From an uncultured Colwellia sp. (GTDB taxonomy: Bacteria > Pseudomonadota > Gammaproteobacteria > Enterobacterales > Alteromonadaceae): DNA of 64,000 bases. A model generated the notes under the pieces. The model was not told the origin of the DNA and searched no databases. It worked only from the letters and a program-made list of their open reading frames with translations. Positions 17,356 to 26,004 of this stretch are shown here, in pieces. Position numbers and translations under genes: made by a program. The stretch is from contig CAJXWZ010000020.1 of NCBI GenBank assembly GCA_913062815.1, positions 39,772-103,771 of the forward strand, read 5' to 3'. Every line of letters begins with the position of its first letter. Position 1 is the first letter of the stretch.

Positions 17356-18954
17356 TTAAAATATCCTTTTTAGTGGCGATTGAATCGCATCAGGAAATAA
17401 AAAATAACTAATAAACATCATTAAAATACAAAGCAATATTAAATTGGAGCTTATAAACAGTAATGTTTTTCGTTTATGCCATTTTTGTAAGCCTAAGTTT
17501 TGATTTGCAGAGACAACACCAAACACAGGAACACCAGTAGCTTTGCTTAACTGAGCTGTAGAAGTAGCAATTGGGGATAATTGACTCAATAATAGTGATA
17601 TACCGACACCCACAATTATACCCACAACCGCAACAATCCCAAAGAATAAAAATCGAGCCGGACCAACAGGTTGCGTTGCAGCCCTTGGGGGATCTATTAC
17701 TCTAAACTGGATTTTATCTGTAGTTTCATCAGCTTGTTGTGCAAGTTGTGCCGTTTCTTTTCGAGATAATAAATCTTCATACTTAGACTTAGTTATTTCA
17801 TAACCACGGTTAAGTGCAACTAATTCGGCTTCTATTTCAGGTAAGGTATGAATCTTACTTTCAAGATTTTGAACACGTTGTTGATAATTTTTAACTCTTA
17901 CCGTAAGTGAAGCTGCCTCATTCTCTAAACTGTTAACTTGCACTTTCATTTCTTGATAAACTGGATTTTTATCAATAGAAGTGATCGAGGATTGCGAAGT
18001 TGCTCCTGAGGCTTTCATTGAATCATAATATTTCTCAATCTCAGCAGTTCGTTGCGAATTCAAACTGTCAATTCGCCCTTTTAACTGCTTAACATCGGGG
18101 TGACTGTCTGTATATCTAAGTTGTAGATCATCAAGCTGCCCTTCTAACTGAATTATTCTGCCATCATAGGACGTTGTTACAGAGCTGTTGCTTTGAACTT
18201 TATTTGAAAAGAGTCCAAAAACTGGTTCTTCACCCAAAAGCTGCGCCTTGGCTGATGCTAATCGAGTTTCAACTTCTTTAAGTTGAAGTTGAGCTTCTTC
18301 CAGTTTTGTTTTTTCAGATTTTAAATTATTATAAAAGCCTCCAGATTGCCCTGGCAAAATACCACTGTATTTTTGTTTGAAGTCGGTTAAGCGAGACTCA
18401 GAGGCACTTAATCGATTTTCATAGTCGGTAAGTTGTACGTTTAAAAATTTCTGTGCGCTATCAGAATCGCTTCGTGTTTCACCAAGGGTATTCTCAATAA
18501 ACACAGTCAGTGCCGATTGAACAATGTTCTTTGCCATTTCAGCGTTTTCATGTTCAATACTTAACGTATATATATTCTCTCTACCAGCACTTGAAATTAT
18601 TATATTGTTCTTTAATCCATCTATAAGAGCATCATATTCTTCGGTGTTATTCGCTTGCACGTCTAAATCGGTCATGCGTGAAATACGCTCTAAATTAGGA
18701 CGGCTTAATAAGGTTTTTACCATCAAACGAATTTGAGTGTCCGGGTTGGTTTCTACGGTTAGCCCTCGTAATAAAGGGCGTAACAATGATTGCGTATCAA
18801 CGTAAACACGTGCTTCAGATTCGTATATGTCAGGCATAGCCGCTATAAAATACCAACTAATAGGGCAAATAAGCCACGTAGATATAATAATATATCTACG
18901 TTTTATCCAAATTCCTTTTAGATAATCAATTATCTCTTCGAGTATTTCCTGCAT
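17356..18954 (-). CDS. XrtA system polysaccharide chain-length determinant (Wzz-like)
   Basis: A 532-residue inner-membrane protein of the polysaccharide co-polymerase class (TIGR03007 type). The first membrane helix is near residues 20-38 (IIISTWLICPISWYFIAAM), followed by the Wzz domain with YVDTQSLLRPLLRGL, a long periplasmic coiled coil (roughly 180-400), then two C-terminal helices around 437-458 and 500-522. The proline-rich segment DPPRAATQPVGPARF precedes the second helix, as is typical for Wzz and Wzc. It has no kinase domain of its own; the kinase is the next gene. A 175-bp gap separates it from the export lipoprotein gene, so it may have its own promoter, but none was clear. Confidence 0.93.
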   Translation of the reverse strand: MQEILEEIIDYLKGIWIKRRYIIISTWLICPISWYFIAAMPDIYESEARVYVDTQSLLRPLLRGLTVETNPDTQIRLMVKTLLSRPNLERISRMTDLDVQANNTEEYDALIDGLKNNIIISSAGRENIYTLSIEHENAEMAKNIVQSALTVFIENTLGETRSDSDSAQKFLNVQLTDYENRLSASESRLTDFKQKYSGILPGQSGGFYNNLKSEKTKLEEAQLQLKEVETRLASAKAQLLGEEPVFGLFSNKVQSNSSVTTSYDGRIIQLEGQLDDLQLRYTDSHPDVKQLKGRIDSLNSQRTAEIEKYYDSMKASGATSQSSITSIDKNPVYQEMKVQVNSLENEAASLTVRVKNYQQRVQNLESKIHTLPEIEAELVALNRGYEITKSKYEDLLSRKETAQLAQQADETTDKIQFRVIDPPRAATQPVGPARFLFFGIVAVVGIIVGVGISLLLSQLSPIATSTAQLSKATGVPVFGVVSANQNLGLQKWHKRKTLLFISSNLILLCILMMFISYFLFPDAIQSPLKRIF

Positions 18955-19129
18955 TCTTGACCTCTGTTGCCCGACTTCTATTATTCACAGGCAGTGAAAC
19001 TAAAATAATTCAATTCGTTTATTTGACTTTGAATACAACTCAAAATCTTGATGTTTAATAATGTTGTTTTCGAAGTTTTCCGAAAATTTAATTTTCTTAT
19101 TTTTTACTGAAAAGCATCTGTTTTATCCC

Positions 19130-19765
19130 TTAGAACCAAGCTTCAGGTATTATAATAATGTCACCAGGTAACATATCAACATTAGCGCTTATTTCACCGT
19201 TCTTTAACAACTCATCAATCATTATTTCATATTGAATTTGTTTGCCATTCTCCATTCTAACAAGAACCGCATCATCACCATCAGCAAATTCAGTTAATCC
19301 TCCAACCTGTATCATGACATCTAATAAGGTCATATGCTGAGTATAATTAATTGCTTGTGGTTGCGCTGCCTCACCAATGACTCTTATTTGTTCACTGAAT
19401 GGCCCGACAAAACTATTCACAGTTACAGTAACAATTGGATCCCTTAAGTAGGTCGCTAATATTTCTTCTATCGAACGAGCCAATTCAGTAGGTGTTTTTC
19501 CAGACACCTTAATATCTTCAACAAGCGAGGTTGTTATCATGCCATCGGGGCGAACAACAAACGAACCGGAAACCTCGGGGTTACGCCAAACAAAAATATT
19601 GAGCACATCCCCCGCACCAATAAGGTACTTATATGAATTTACATCAGCAGTATTTGAAGAATGTAAAGTTGCGGTGGGTAAGGTGTTGTTTGAACAAGCA
19701 GAAATGATATGTGCTACTAGTAAAGTAACCAATACTTTCAGTGCTTTGGTAATATGTTTATCCAT
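19130..19765 (-). CDS. XrtA/PEP-CTERM system exopolysaccharide export lipoprotein (Wza-like)
   Basis: A 211-residue lipoprotein. The signal peptide ends in a lipobox IISAC with the lipidated cysteine at residue 24. The polysaccharide export (Poly_export) domain follows with YLIGAGDVLNIFVWRNPEVSG and VRPDGMIT, then one SLBB-like domain with VRVIGEAAQPQ-type strand and VGGLTEFADGDDAVL. It is about half the length of Wza and lacks the long C-terminal part that forms the outer-membrane helical barrel, which is normal for the TIGR03027 type. The separate beta-barrel protein may supply the outer-membrane pore. It is the first gene of the minus-strand operon, divergent from the sugar transferase gene. 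Confidence 0.93.
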   Translation of the reverse strand: MDKHITKALKVLVTLLVAHIISACSNNTLPTATLHSSNTADVNSYKYLIGAGDVLNIFVWRNPEVSGSFVVRPDGMITTSLVEDIKVSGKTPTELARSIEEILATYLRDPIVTVTVNSFVGPFSEQIRVIGEAAQPQAINYTQHMTLLDVMIQVGGLTEFADGDDAVLVRMENGKQIQYEIMIDELLKNGEISANVDMLPGDIIIIPEAWF

Positions 19766-19998
19766 GGTTCAGACCTATATACATTAAAAGATATATTTAA
19801 TTCAATTGGTGATTGTATGGTATTTTTTTCTTAGATGCACACTTTTTAACAGCTGTAAATAAAACGTTAACTTTCACTTTATTTTTGTTAGAATCAATTC
19901 TTTCTTTTAATTGAATACTGCTTTAGTTGTTTTTATTGTTTAATAACGTTAATTGTAAATCAATTAGTTCATTTTCTTAGTGAGGAATATTCACTCGC
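19766..19998. other. Divergent promoter region of the export and sugar-transferase operons
   Basis: 233 bases with no ORF between the two divergently transcribed EPS operons. It is very AT-rich. An imperfect inverted repeat, TCAATT-N9-AATTGA, lies near 19894-19914 and could be an operator. No sigma-54 element with GG-N10-GC spacing was found here, and I could not choose a sigma-70 promoter with confidence. Confidence 0.5.
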
Positions 19999-21402
19999 AT
20001 GTCTAGCCCTAAGTTCAGTGATTTGTCGGTTGCTAGTAAATCCTTAATTATTATTGAATCTTTCTTGTTTTTGATAGGTGTGCCATTAGCCTTATACATC
20101 AATAATTTGTTTTCAATTATAAAAGTATCTTCAATTTCAGATGGCGTTCTCTTCATTTACGCATTAGTTTTTGCATTAGTTCATCAATTAAGTTGTTTAG
20201 CACTTGGCTTATACAATTCTAAATTAAGAACTAATTTTAGAGGGGTATTCCGTCGACTACTAATGTGTATAGCTGTAGCCTTCTTTATTTTAACCATTGC
20301 AAACCCATTCTATGGTAATAATATTCTACCAATTGAAATTATTGCCTTGGCGTCATTAACTAGTTTTATTGTTATAGCATCGTTCCGCTACTTTACTTTT
20401 CAAATTGACTTGTTTGGTTTTAATCGCAGGGTCGTGTTGGTTATTGGTGCAGGAGAAAGAGCCTCTATCATCGAAAGAAGAATGCGCCGTGATGTAGATA
20501 GGCAAAATTTTTCTGTGCATGGCTATGTTGTTATGAATGGCGATGCTGAAGAGGGAATAAAACAAGAAACTCGTATATGTCTAGAAGGTTCTCTTGTTAA
20601 TTACGCACTGGAAAATCAAGTTGATGAAATTGTTGTTGCTAGTGATGAACGCCGAAATAACATACCGATAGATGAACTGTTTGCCTGTAAAATCAGAGGT
20701 ATAGAAATAACAGAGATTTTAGATTTTATTGAACGAGAAACTGGGCAGATTGCTGTGAATCTTATTTATCCTAGTTGGGTTATTTATTCTAATGGCTTTG
20801 CCTCGGTAAATTATCTTAGAAACACTTTAGATTGGATTTTTAATGCAGCAATGGCGTTTGTTTTATTTGCTTTGACTTGGCCCATTATGTTGTTGACAGC
20901 CCTCTTAATTAAACTAGAAGAGGGAATAAAAGCCCCTATTTTTTATCTACAAGAGCGTGTTGGTTTAGATGGTGAACCCTTTAATATCATGAAATTTAGA
21001 AGCATGCGATTAGACGCTGAAAAGTTTGGGGCGCAAATGGCATGTGAAAATGACCCACGTGTTACTAAAATTGGTAATTTTTTACGTAAATATCGTATTG
21101 ATGAGTTACCCCAGATTTATAATGTCATGCGTGGTGATATGGGTTTTGTTGGCCCGAGACCAGAGCGGCCTCAGTTTGTTCAAGGTTTAATTAAGAATAT
21201 TCCATATTATAACGAACGTCATAATGTGAAGCCTGGTTTAACCGGCTGGGCGCAATTGAAATATCCTTATGGTTCAACTGAGGCTGATTCTTTAGAAAAG
21301 TTAAAGTACGACTTATATTATATAAAGCATCGTAGCTTTTTATTAGACTTACTGATACTGATCAGAACGGTTGAAATAGTTTTGTTTGGCAAAGGTCGAT
21401 AA
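19999..21402 (+). CDS. TIGR03013-type XrtA system sugar transferase (EpsB-like initiating transferase)
   Basis: A 467-residue polyprenyl-phosphate hexose-1-phosphate transferase that starts the repeat unit on undecaprenyl phosphate. The N-terminal part has about four membrane helices (to ~125), then a nucleotide-fold cytoplasmic region (VVLVIGAGERAS), another membrane helix near 275-300, and the catalytic bacterial sugar transferase domain. That domain shows QERVGLDGEPF, MKFRSMRLDAE and FVGPRPERPQF (around 320-395). Length and architecture match the exosortase-associated WbaP/EpsB type. It is the first gene of the long plus-strand EPS operon; the deacetylase gene begins 5 bp after its stop. 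The first sugar cannot be told from sequence. Confidence 0.93.
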   Translation: MSSPKFSDLSVASKSLIIIESFLFLIGVPLALYINNLFSIIKVSSISDGVLFIYALVFALVHQLSCLALGLYNSKLRTNFRGVFRRLLMCIAVAFFILTIANPFYGNNILPIEIIALASLTSFIVIASFRYFTFQIDLFGFNRRVVLVIGAGERASIIERRMRRDVDRQNFSVHGYVVMNGDAEEGIKQETRICLEGSLVNYALENQVDEIVVASDERRNNIPIDELFACKIRGIEITEILDFIERETGQIAVNLIYPSWVIYSNGFASVNYLRNTLDWIFNAAMAFVLFALTWPIMLLTALLIKLEEGIKAPIFYLQERVGLDGEPFNIMKFRSMRLDAEKFGAQMACENDPRVTKIGNFLRKYRIDELPQIYNVMRGDMGFVGPRPERPQFVQGLIKNIPYYNERHNVKPGLTGWAQLKYPYGSTEADSLEKLKYDLYYIKHRSFLLDLLILIRTVEIVLFGKGR

Positions 21403-21407
21403 CAGTA

Positions 21408-22277
21408 ATGGCAGTAAAGCAGTTGGAAACAGTTCCTAAAAAACAAGTAATGACGGTTGACGTTGAAGACTATTTTCACGTGTCGGCATTTGAAAAAAAT
21501 ATTTGCCGTTCTGATTGGGCAAGCTTAGAGTTAAGAGTTGAACGTAATACCAATCGTTTATTGGAGTTGTTCGAACAGCATCAAGTAAAAAGTACTTTTT
21601 TCACCTTAGGTTGGGTTGCTGAACGTTGTCCTAATTTAATTAGATCTATAGTTAATCAGGGGCATGAGTTGGGTAGCCACGGTTATTCTCATCAACGCGC
21701 GACTATGATGACGGTAGCAGAGTTTCATCAAGATGTTAGTAAAAGCAAGCAAATATTAGAAGATGCTGCAGGCCAAAAAATTATTGGTTATCGAGCGCCT
21801 AGCTTTTCAATTAACGACAGTAATACTTGGGTTTATGATACGTTGATAGAACTTGGCTTTGAATATAGCTCAAGTACTTATCCGATTGAGCATGATTTAT
21901 ATGGTGTGCCAAATTGGCCTCGTTTTATGTATCAACGCTCTGAAGAAGTTGATGGAAAATACATCATTGAAATTCCTGTTCCTACGTCACGAAAAAAAGG
22001 CCAGAACACAGGCATTGGAGGTGGAGGTTACTTTCGCCTTTATCCCTATTGGTTATCAAAGAAGCGTATTGATGGTTACTTAAAAACAGAACAGCAGCCG
22101 TATAGTTTTTATTTTCATCCGTGGGAAATCGATCCACAACAACCCAAAGTGCAAGATGCAACGCTAAAGTCAAAGTTACGCCATTATATGAATTTATCTC
22201 GTATGGAAGGCAAAATAATAAGACTTTTAGAAGACTATCAATGGGACACCATGAAAAGTGTCTATTTGAATAAATAG
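21408..22277 (+). CDS. XrtA system polysaccharide deacetylase
   Basis: A 289-residue NodB-type carbohydrate esterase (TIGR03006 type, CE4 fold, DUF3473 C-terminus). The metal-binding motif is DVED at 18-21 within TVDVEDYFHVSAF, followed by STFFTLGWVAER, the second motif GSHGYSHQR and the FRAPSFSI-type motif YRAPSFSIN. The C-terminal segment has GGGYFRLYP and FYFHPWEID, typical of this subfamily. It has no signal peptide, so it probably acts on the lipid-linked precursor on the cytoplasmic side, or is exported another way. It removes N-acetyl groups from a sugar. It is co-transcribed with the priming transferase. Confidence 0.92.
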   Translation: MAVKQLETVPKKQVMTVDVEDYFHVSAFEKNICRSDWASLELRVERNTNRLLELFEQHQVKSTFFTLGWVAERCPNLIRSIVNQGHELGSHGYSHQRATMMTVAEFHQDVSKSKQILEDAAGQKIIGYRAPSFSINDSNTWVYDTLIELGFEYSSSTYPIEHDLYGVPNWPRFMYQRSEEVDGKYIIEIPVPTSRKKGQNTGIGGGGYFRLYPYWLSKKRIDGYLKTEQQPYSFYFHPWEIDPQQPKVQDATLKSKLRHYMNLSRMEGKIIRLLEDYQWDTMKSVYLNK

Positions 22278-22309
22278 TATTCCTAAAATAATAATAAGAG
22301 AACGGAAAC

Positions 22310-23377
22310 TTGACTAATCTTTGTGAAATTAAACGCTTATCTTCTGCGCAGTTTACGCAATGGGATGATTATGTAAAAACTCATCAGCAAGGGAGTTTTT
22401 TTCACCTTAGCGGTTGGCAGACAGTTATAGAAAAAAGTTTCAGCCATTCGTGCTATTTTTTATATGTTCAACAAAATGGCATAATTACCGGTGTGTTACC
22501 TTTAGTTGAAGTAAAGAGTAAGTTATTTGGTCATGCGCTTGTTTCGACACCTTTTTGTGTTTACGGTGGGGTTATAGCCGACTCTCAAAACATTGCTCGT
22601 CAATTAGAACAAGAAGCTTGTCGCATTGCAGAACAACTTCAGGTTGATTATCTTGAGTTACGCTATAAAGAAGCTCAAGACTCTAGCTTACTTTTAAAAC
22701 AAGCACACAGTACTTTTGGCTGTGCAATAGCTGAAGGTAATGACAATATTCTAACCTCAATAAAGAAAAAGCAACGAGCAGTTATCAGACATTCATTGAA
22801 AAATGAACTGAGTTGCTCAATCAGCGAAAATTCCAGCGATTCAACCTCATTTAGTAACGATTTTACCGACTTTTATCAACTACTTTCTACCAGCTACCGA
22901 AATTTAGGTACACCAATATTTACTAAGCGCTTTTTTGAGAACCTTATGGCAACCTTTAATGATTGCAGTGATATTGCGGTGATTCGTGATAAAGATAACC
23001 TGCCTTCTTCGGCAGTAATGAATTTCTATTTTAATGAACAGGTCTTGCCTTACTATGGTGGTGGTAATGATGGTGCTCGTGGTTTGAAAAGTGCAGACTT
23101 TATGTATTATCAGGTGATGTGCCATGCACACCAAAAAGATAAAACATGGTTTGATTTCGGTCGAAGTAAAAATGACAGCGGCCCTTATAAATATAAGAAA
23201 AATTGGGGAATGGAACCGCAGCCATTACATTATTATTATCATTTAGTTAAGGTGGACAGTTTACCAAACCTCAGTCCTAATAATCCTAAATACAAGTTCT
23301 TTATTAGTATGTGGCAAAAACTACCACTGAGATTGAGTCAATTTTTTGGGCCTTTTTTGTCGAAATATCTAGGGTAA
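22310..23377 (+). CDS. FemAB family XrtA/PEP-CTERM system-associated protein
   Basis: A 355-residue double-GNAT protein (TIGR03019 type). FemAB proteins transfer amino acids from aminoacyl-tRNA to peptidoglycan precursors. This branch is always found with XrtA EPS loci and has no proven substrate. Visible features are the N-terminal GSFFHLSGWQTVIEKSF segment and the C-terminal GNAT core with ADFMYYQVMCHA and WFDFGRSKNDSGPYKYKKNWG. The start is a TTG at 22310 with a purine-rich AAGAGAACGG upstream; no in-frame ATG is suitably placed. No signal peptide. It may add an amino acid or acyl group to the sugar repeat, which fits the amide-forming enzymes later in the operon; that is inference. Confidence 0.9.
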   Translation: MTNLCEIKRLSSAQFTQWDDYVKTHQQGSFFHLSGWQTVIEKSFSHSCYFLYVQQNGIITGVLPLVEVKSKLFGHALVSTPFCVYGGVIADSQNIARQLEQEACRIAEQLQVDYLELRYKEAQDSSLLLKQAHSTFGCAIAEGNDNILTSIKKKQRAVIRHSLKNELSCSISENSSDSTSFSNDFTDFYQLLSTSYRNLGTPIFTKRFFENLMATFNDCSDIAVIRDKDNLPSSAVMNFYFNEQVLPYYGGGNDGARGLKSADFMYYQVMCHAHQKDKTWFDFGRSKNDSGPYKYKKNWGMEPQPLHYYYHLVKVDSLPNLSPNNPKYKFFISMWQKLPLRLSQFFGPFLSKYLG

Positions 23378-23383
23378 AACGTT

Positions 23384-24880
23384 ATGAATAATAATGTAAA
23401 AGCAAATGACAATATTATGAATAGAAATATAATGATTTGTTTTGGTATCCTATTAATATGGTTCGGGGCGTTCTATTATACTATTTTATCAACAGTAGAT
23501 ATTTGGCAAAAGTCAGAAACATTTGCTCATGGCTTTTTTATTATTCCTATTGCGATATGGTTATTTTCAAAAGAGCGTGACTTTTTAACATCTTCAGCTA
23601 TAAAACCTAGTTTGTCTGCACTTTCCCCTTTTTTAGGTTCTATTTTACTTTGGTTAATAGGACAGGCTGCGGATATCAGTGTAGTGAGCCAATTTGCCTG
23701 TTTTGCATTGTTGCCATTATCGTTTTGGTTAATATTCGGTAATCAATTTGCTTGGAAATTAAAATTCCCTCTAGTTTTTATTTTGTTTTCAGTGCCTATA
23801 GGTAATGAACTTATTCCAATGCTTCAAGAGGTCACGGCAGAAATAACCGTGTTTTTTATAAAACTGTCAGGAATTCCTGTTTATTATGAAGGTTTATACA
23901 TTACAATTCCTTCTGGAGTCTTTGAAGTTGCTGTTGCTTGCTCTGGTATCCGCTATTTAATTGCAAGTGTCACTATCGGATGTTTATATGCCCATTTAAC
24001 ATATTCAAGTTTAAAAAAACAATTAATATTTATTGTATTTGCAATGCTGATCCCTATATTGGCAAATGGAATTCGAGCTTATTTAATTGTCTTAATTGCA
24101 CACTTATCCGATCTGAAATATGCAACAGGTGTTGATCACCTGATATATGGCTGGTTATTCTTTGGTTTAGTGATAGGTTTGATGTTTTATGTTGGTGGCT
24201 TTTGGGCCGAAGAACAACCAACAGGAAAAAAGATTGAGCATAAGAATAACGGAGTATTTACATTCAAATATTGGCTCATTTTCCCAATGATGTCTCTCAT
24301 TGCGGCATTAATATTAAATGTTAATATTATCGAAGTACAAGCGCCAGAGTCACCAAAAACCGTTCTGCAATTCTTAGACTTTAAAGTTAAGAAGAATAAT
24401 CCAACTTGGGGTGTTAAGTTTGAAAAACCTATGGCGGATTTTTTTGGTGTAAATGATAATAATATTGAATTTTACACTGCTGCCTTTGCACACAGACAAT
24501 CAATCGGAGAACTAATTTCTTCTTCTAATAAGACTTACAATAACTCTTTTTGGTCCATCGTTAGTCGTAATTCAGTCAGTATAAAATATCAAAACGAGAA
24601 TGTTTCAGTTACTCATGAACATATTGTTACGTCCAATGGGCGATCAAGAGACACATACTATTGGTATCAAATTGATGGAAAAGTAATAAACAATCGATTA
24701 GAAGTTAAAGCAAGGCAAGCATTACTCAGTCTACTCGGTTCAAACAGTGTTGGTTATGTAAATGTAATTTCGTACGAGCATGATGGAAAGTCGTCAGAAA
24801 GCATTTTGCTTAAAAACTGGTTAGAAGTAAATATTACCAAAATTGTGCAATCTAATAATAGCGATGAATTATTACAATGA
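23384..24880 (+). CDS. xrtA: Exosortase A fused to an EpsI domain
   Basis: A 498-residue inner-membrane transpeptidase-like enzyme that recognises PEP-CTERM signals. The exosortase part (about 15-275) has eight or so membrane helices and the expected triad: Cys186 in VAVACSGIRYL, Arg231 in NGIRAYL and His252 in VDHLIYGW. After a membrane helix near 290-310, the C-terminal ~190 residues form an EpsI (DUF3485) domain in the periplasm, with the YWYQIDGK segment. The fusion of XrtA and EpsI is the normal arrangement for this class. The stop overlaps the next start by 4 bp (ATGA). An internal ATG at 23417 could also serve as start. Its obvious client is the PEP-CTERM protein at 12757-13641. Confidence 0.95.
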   Translation: MNNNVKANDNIMNRNIMICFGILLIWFGAFYYTILSTVDIWQKSETFAHGFFIIPIAIWLFSKERDFLTSSAIKPSLSALSPFLGSILLWLIGQAADISVVSQFACFALLPLSFWLIFGNQFAWKLKFPLVFILFSVPIGNELIPMLQEVTAEITVFFIKLSGIPVYYEGLYITIPSGVFEVAVACSGIRYLIASVTIGCLYAHLTYSSLKKQLIFIVFAMLIPILANGIRAYLIVLIAHLSDLKYATGVDHLIYGWLFFGLVIGLMFYVGGFWAEEQPTGKKIEHKNNGVFTFKYWLIFPMMSLIAALILNVNIIEVQAPESPKTVLQFLDFKVKKNNPTWGVKFEKPMADFFGVNDNNIEFYTAAFAHRQSIGELISSSNKTYNNSFWSIVSRNSVSIKYQNENVSVTHEHIVTSNGRSRDTYYWYQIDGKVINNRLEVKARQALLSLLGSNSVGYVNVISYEHDGKSSESILLKNWLEVNITKIVQSNNSDELLQ

Positions 24881-25971
24881 GCAAAATACAAATAGTTCAT
24901 ATTGTTTTTAATTTCTCAACAGGCGGACTTGAAAATGGCTTAGTTAATATTATTAACCATTTATCGAAGGATAAATTTCAACACTCTATTATCTGTTTAA
25001 AAAATTTTGATCAGCAGTTCTTTGAAAGAATAACTAACACTGAAACAAAAATTTACGCATTGAATAAGCCTTCAGGTAAAAGTGTAGGTTACTTTTTTAA
25101 ATTGTTTAAAATTTTGCGGAAGATAAATCCTGATATTGTTCACACTCGCAACCTTACTTCTTTGGAGTGCCAATTGGTTGCTTTTTTAGCGGGAATTAAA
25201 CATCGTATTCATGGTGAGCATGGCTGGGATTCACCTCAAGCACAGAGTCATAATAAAAGTCAAAACATTCGAAAATTTTTTAGCTGTTTTGTTAAGCAAT
25301 ATGTTGCATTGTCTAATGAGGGGGGTCAGTACCTTCAAAATCATATCAATATTAAAAAAGAGAAAATAAATCATATTTGCAATGGCGTTGATGTTGGAAA
25401 ATTTCAACCAAACAAAAATGAGTTTGATAGAGATATTTTGGAAGTTCTTACCGTTGGTAGATTGGCGACTGTTAAAAACCAAATATTGTTGTTAAAAGGG
25501 TTAGCAATTGTCTTAAAGCAAAATAAAAATATTAATGTCAAGATTGTCGGAGAAGGTGCTTGTCGGCAGGAGCTTGAAGAATATATTTTTACTCATCAAT
25601 TACAAGATAACTGCCAATTATTAGGAGAACGGTCAGATATTCCCTCTTTAATGCAAAAAGCCGGTGTCTTTGTTTTGCCTTCTTTAGCGGAAGGAATTTC
25701 GAATACTATTTTGGAAGCAATGGCGACAGGGTTACCTGTTGTTGCAACCAAGGTAGGGGGCAATCCTGAATTAGTTTTTCAGGGTGAAAATGGTAAGCTG
25801 TTTAATAGCAATTCCCCTAAAGAATTAGCACAAATATTACTTGAGTATATAAGTAATAGAAATTTATTAAAAACGCAAGGCTTATCAAGTAGAGAAATGG
25901 CAGTAAATCAGTTTAGTATTAATACGATGACTGAAAAATATCAGGAACTTTATCTCAATATAATGAGATAA
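24877..25971 (+). CDS. TIGR03088-type XrtA system glycosyltransferase
   Basis: A 364-residue GT4-family glycosyltransferase with a GT-B fold. The N-terminal IVHIVFNFSTGGLENGLVN is characteristic of this exosortase-associated group. The donor-binding half has VGEGACRQEL and the E-x7-E region LPSLAEGISNTILEAMATG (about 266-284). No membrane segment; cytoplasmic face. It probably adds one sugar to the lipid-linked repeat. Translationally coupled to xrtA through an ATGA overlap. Donor and acceptor are unknown. Confidence 0.9.
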   Translation: MSKIQIVHIVFNFSTGGLENGLVNIINHLSKDKFQHSIICLKNFDQQFFERITNTETKIYALNKPSGKSVGYFFKLFKILRKINPDIVHTRNLTSLECQLVAFLAGIKHRIHGEHGWDSPQAQSHNKSQNIRKFFSCFVKQYVALSNEGGQYLQNHINIKKEKINHICNGVDVGKFQPNKNEFDRDILEVLTVGRLATVKNQILLLKGLAIVLKQNKNINVKIVGEGACRQELEEYIFTHQLQDNCQLLGERSDIPSLMQKAGVFVLPSLAEGISNTILEAMATGLPVVATKVGGNPELVFQGENGKLFNSNSPKELAQILLEYISNRNLLKTQGLSSREMAVNQFSINTMTEKYQELYLNIMR

Positions 25972-26004
25972 ATATTTAGTTAAATTTATGGTTGGGAAAA
26001 TTTT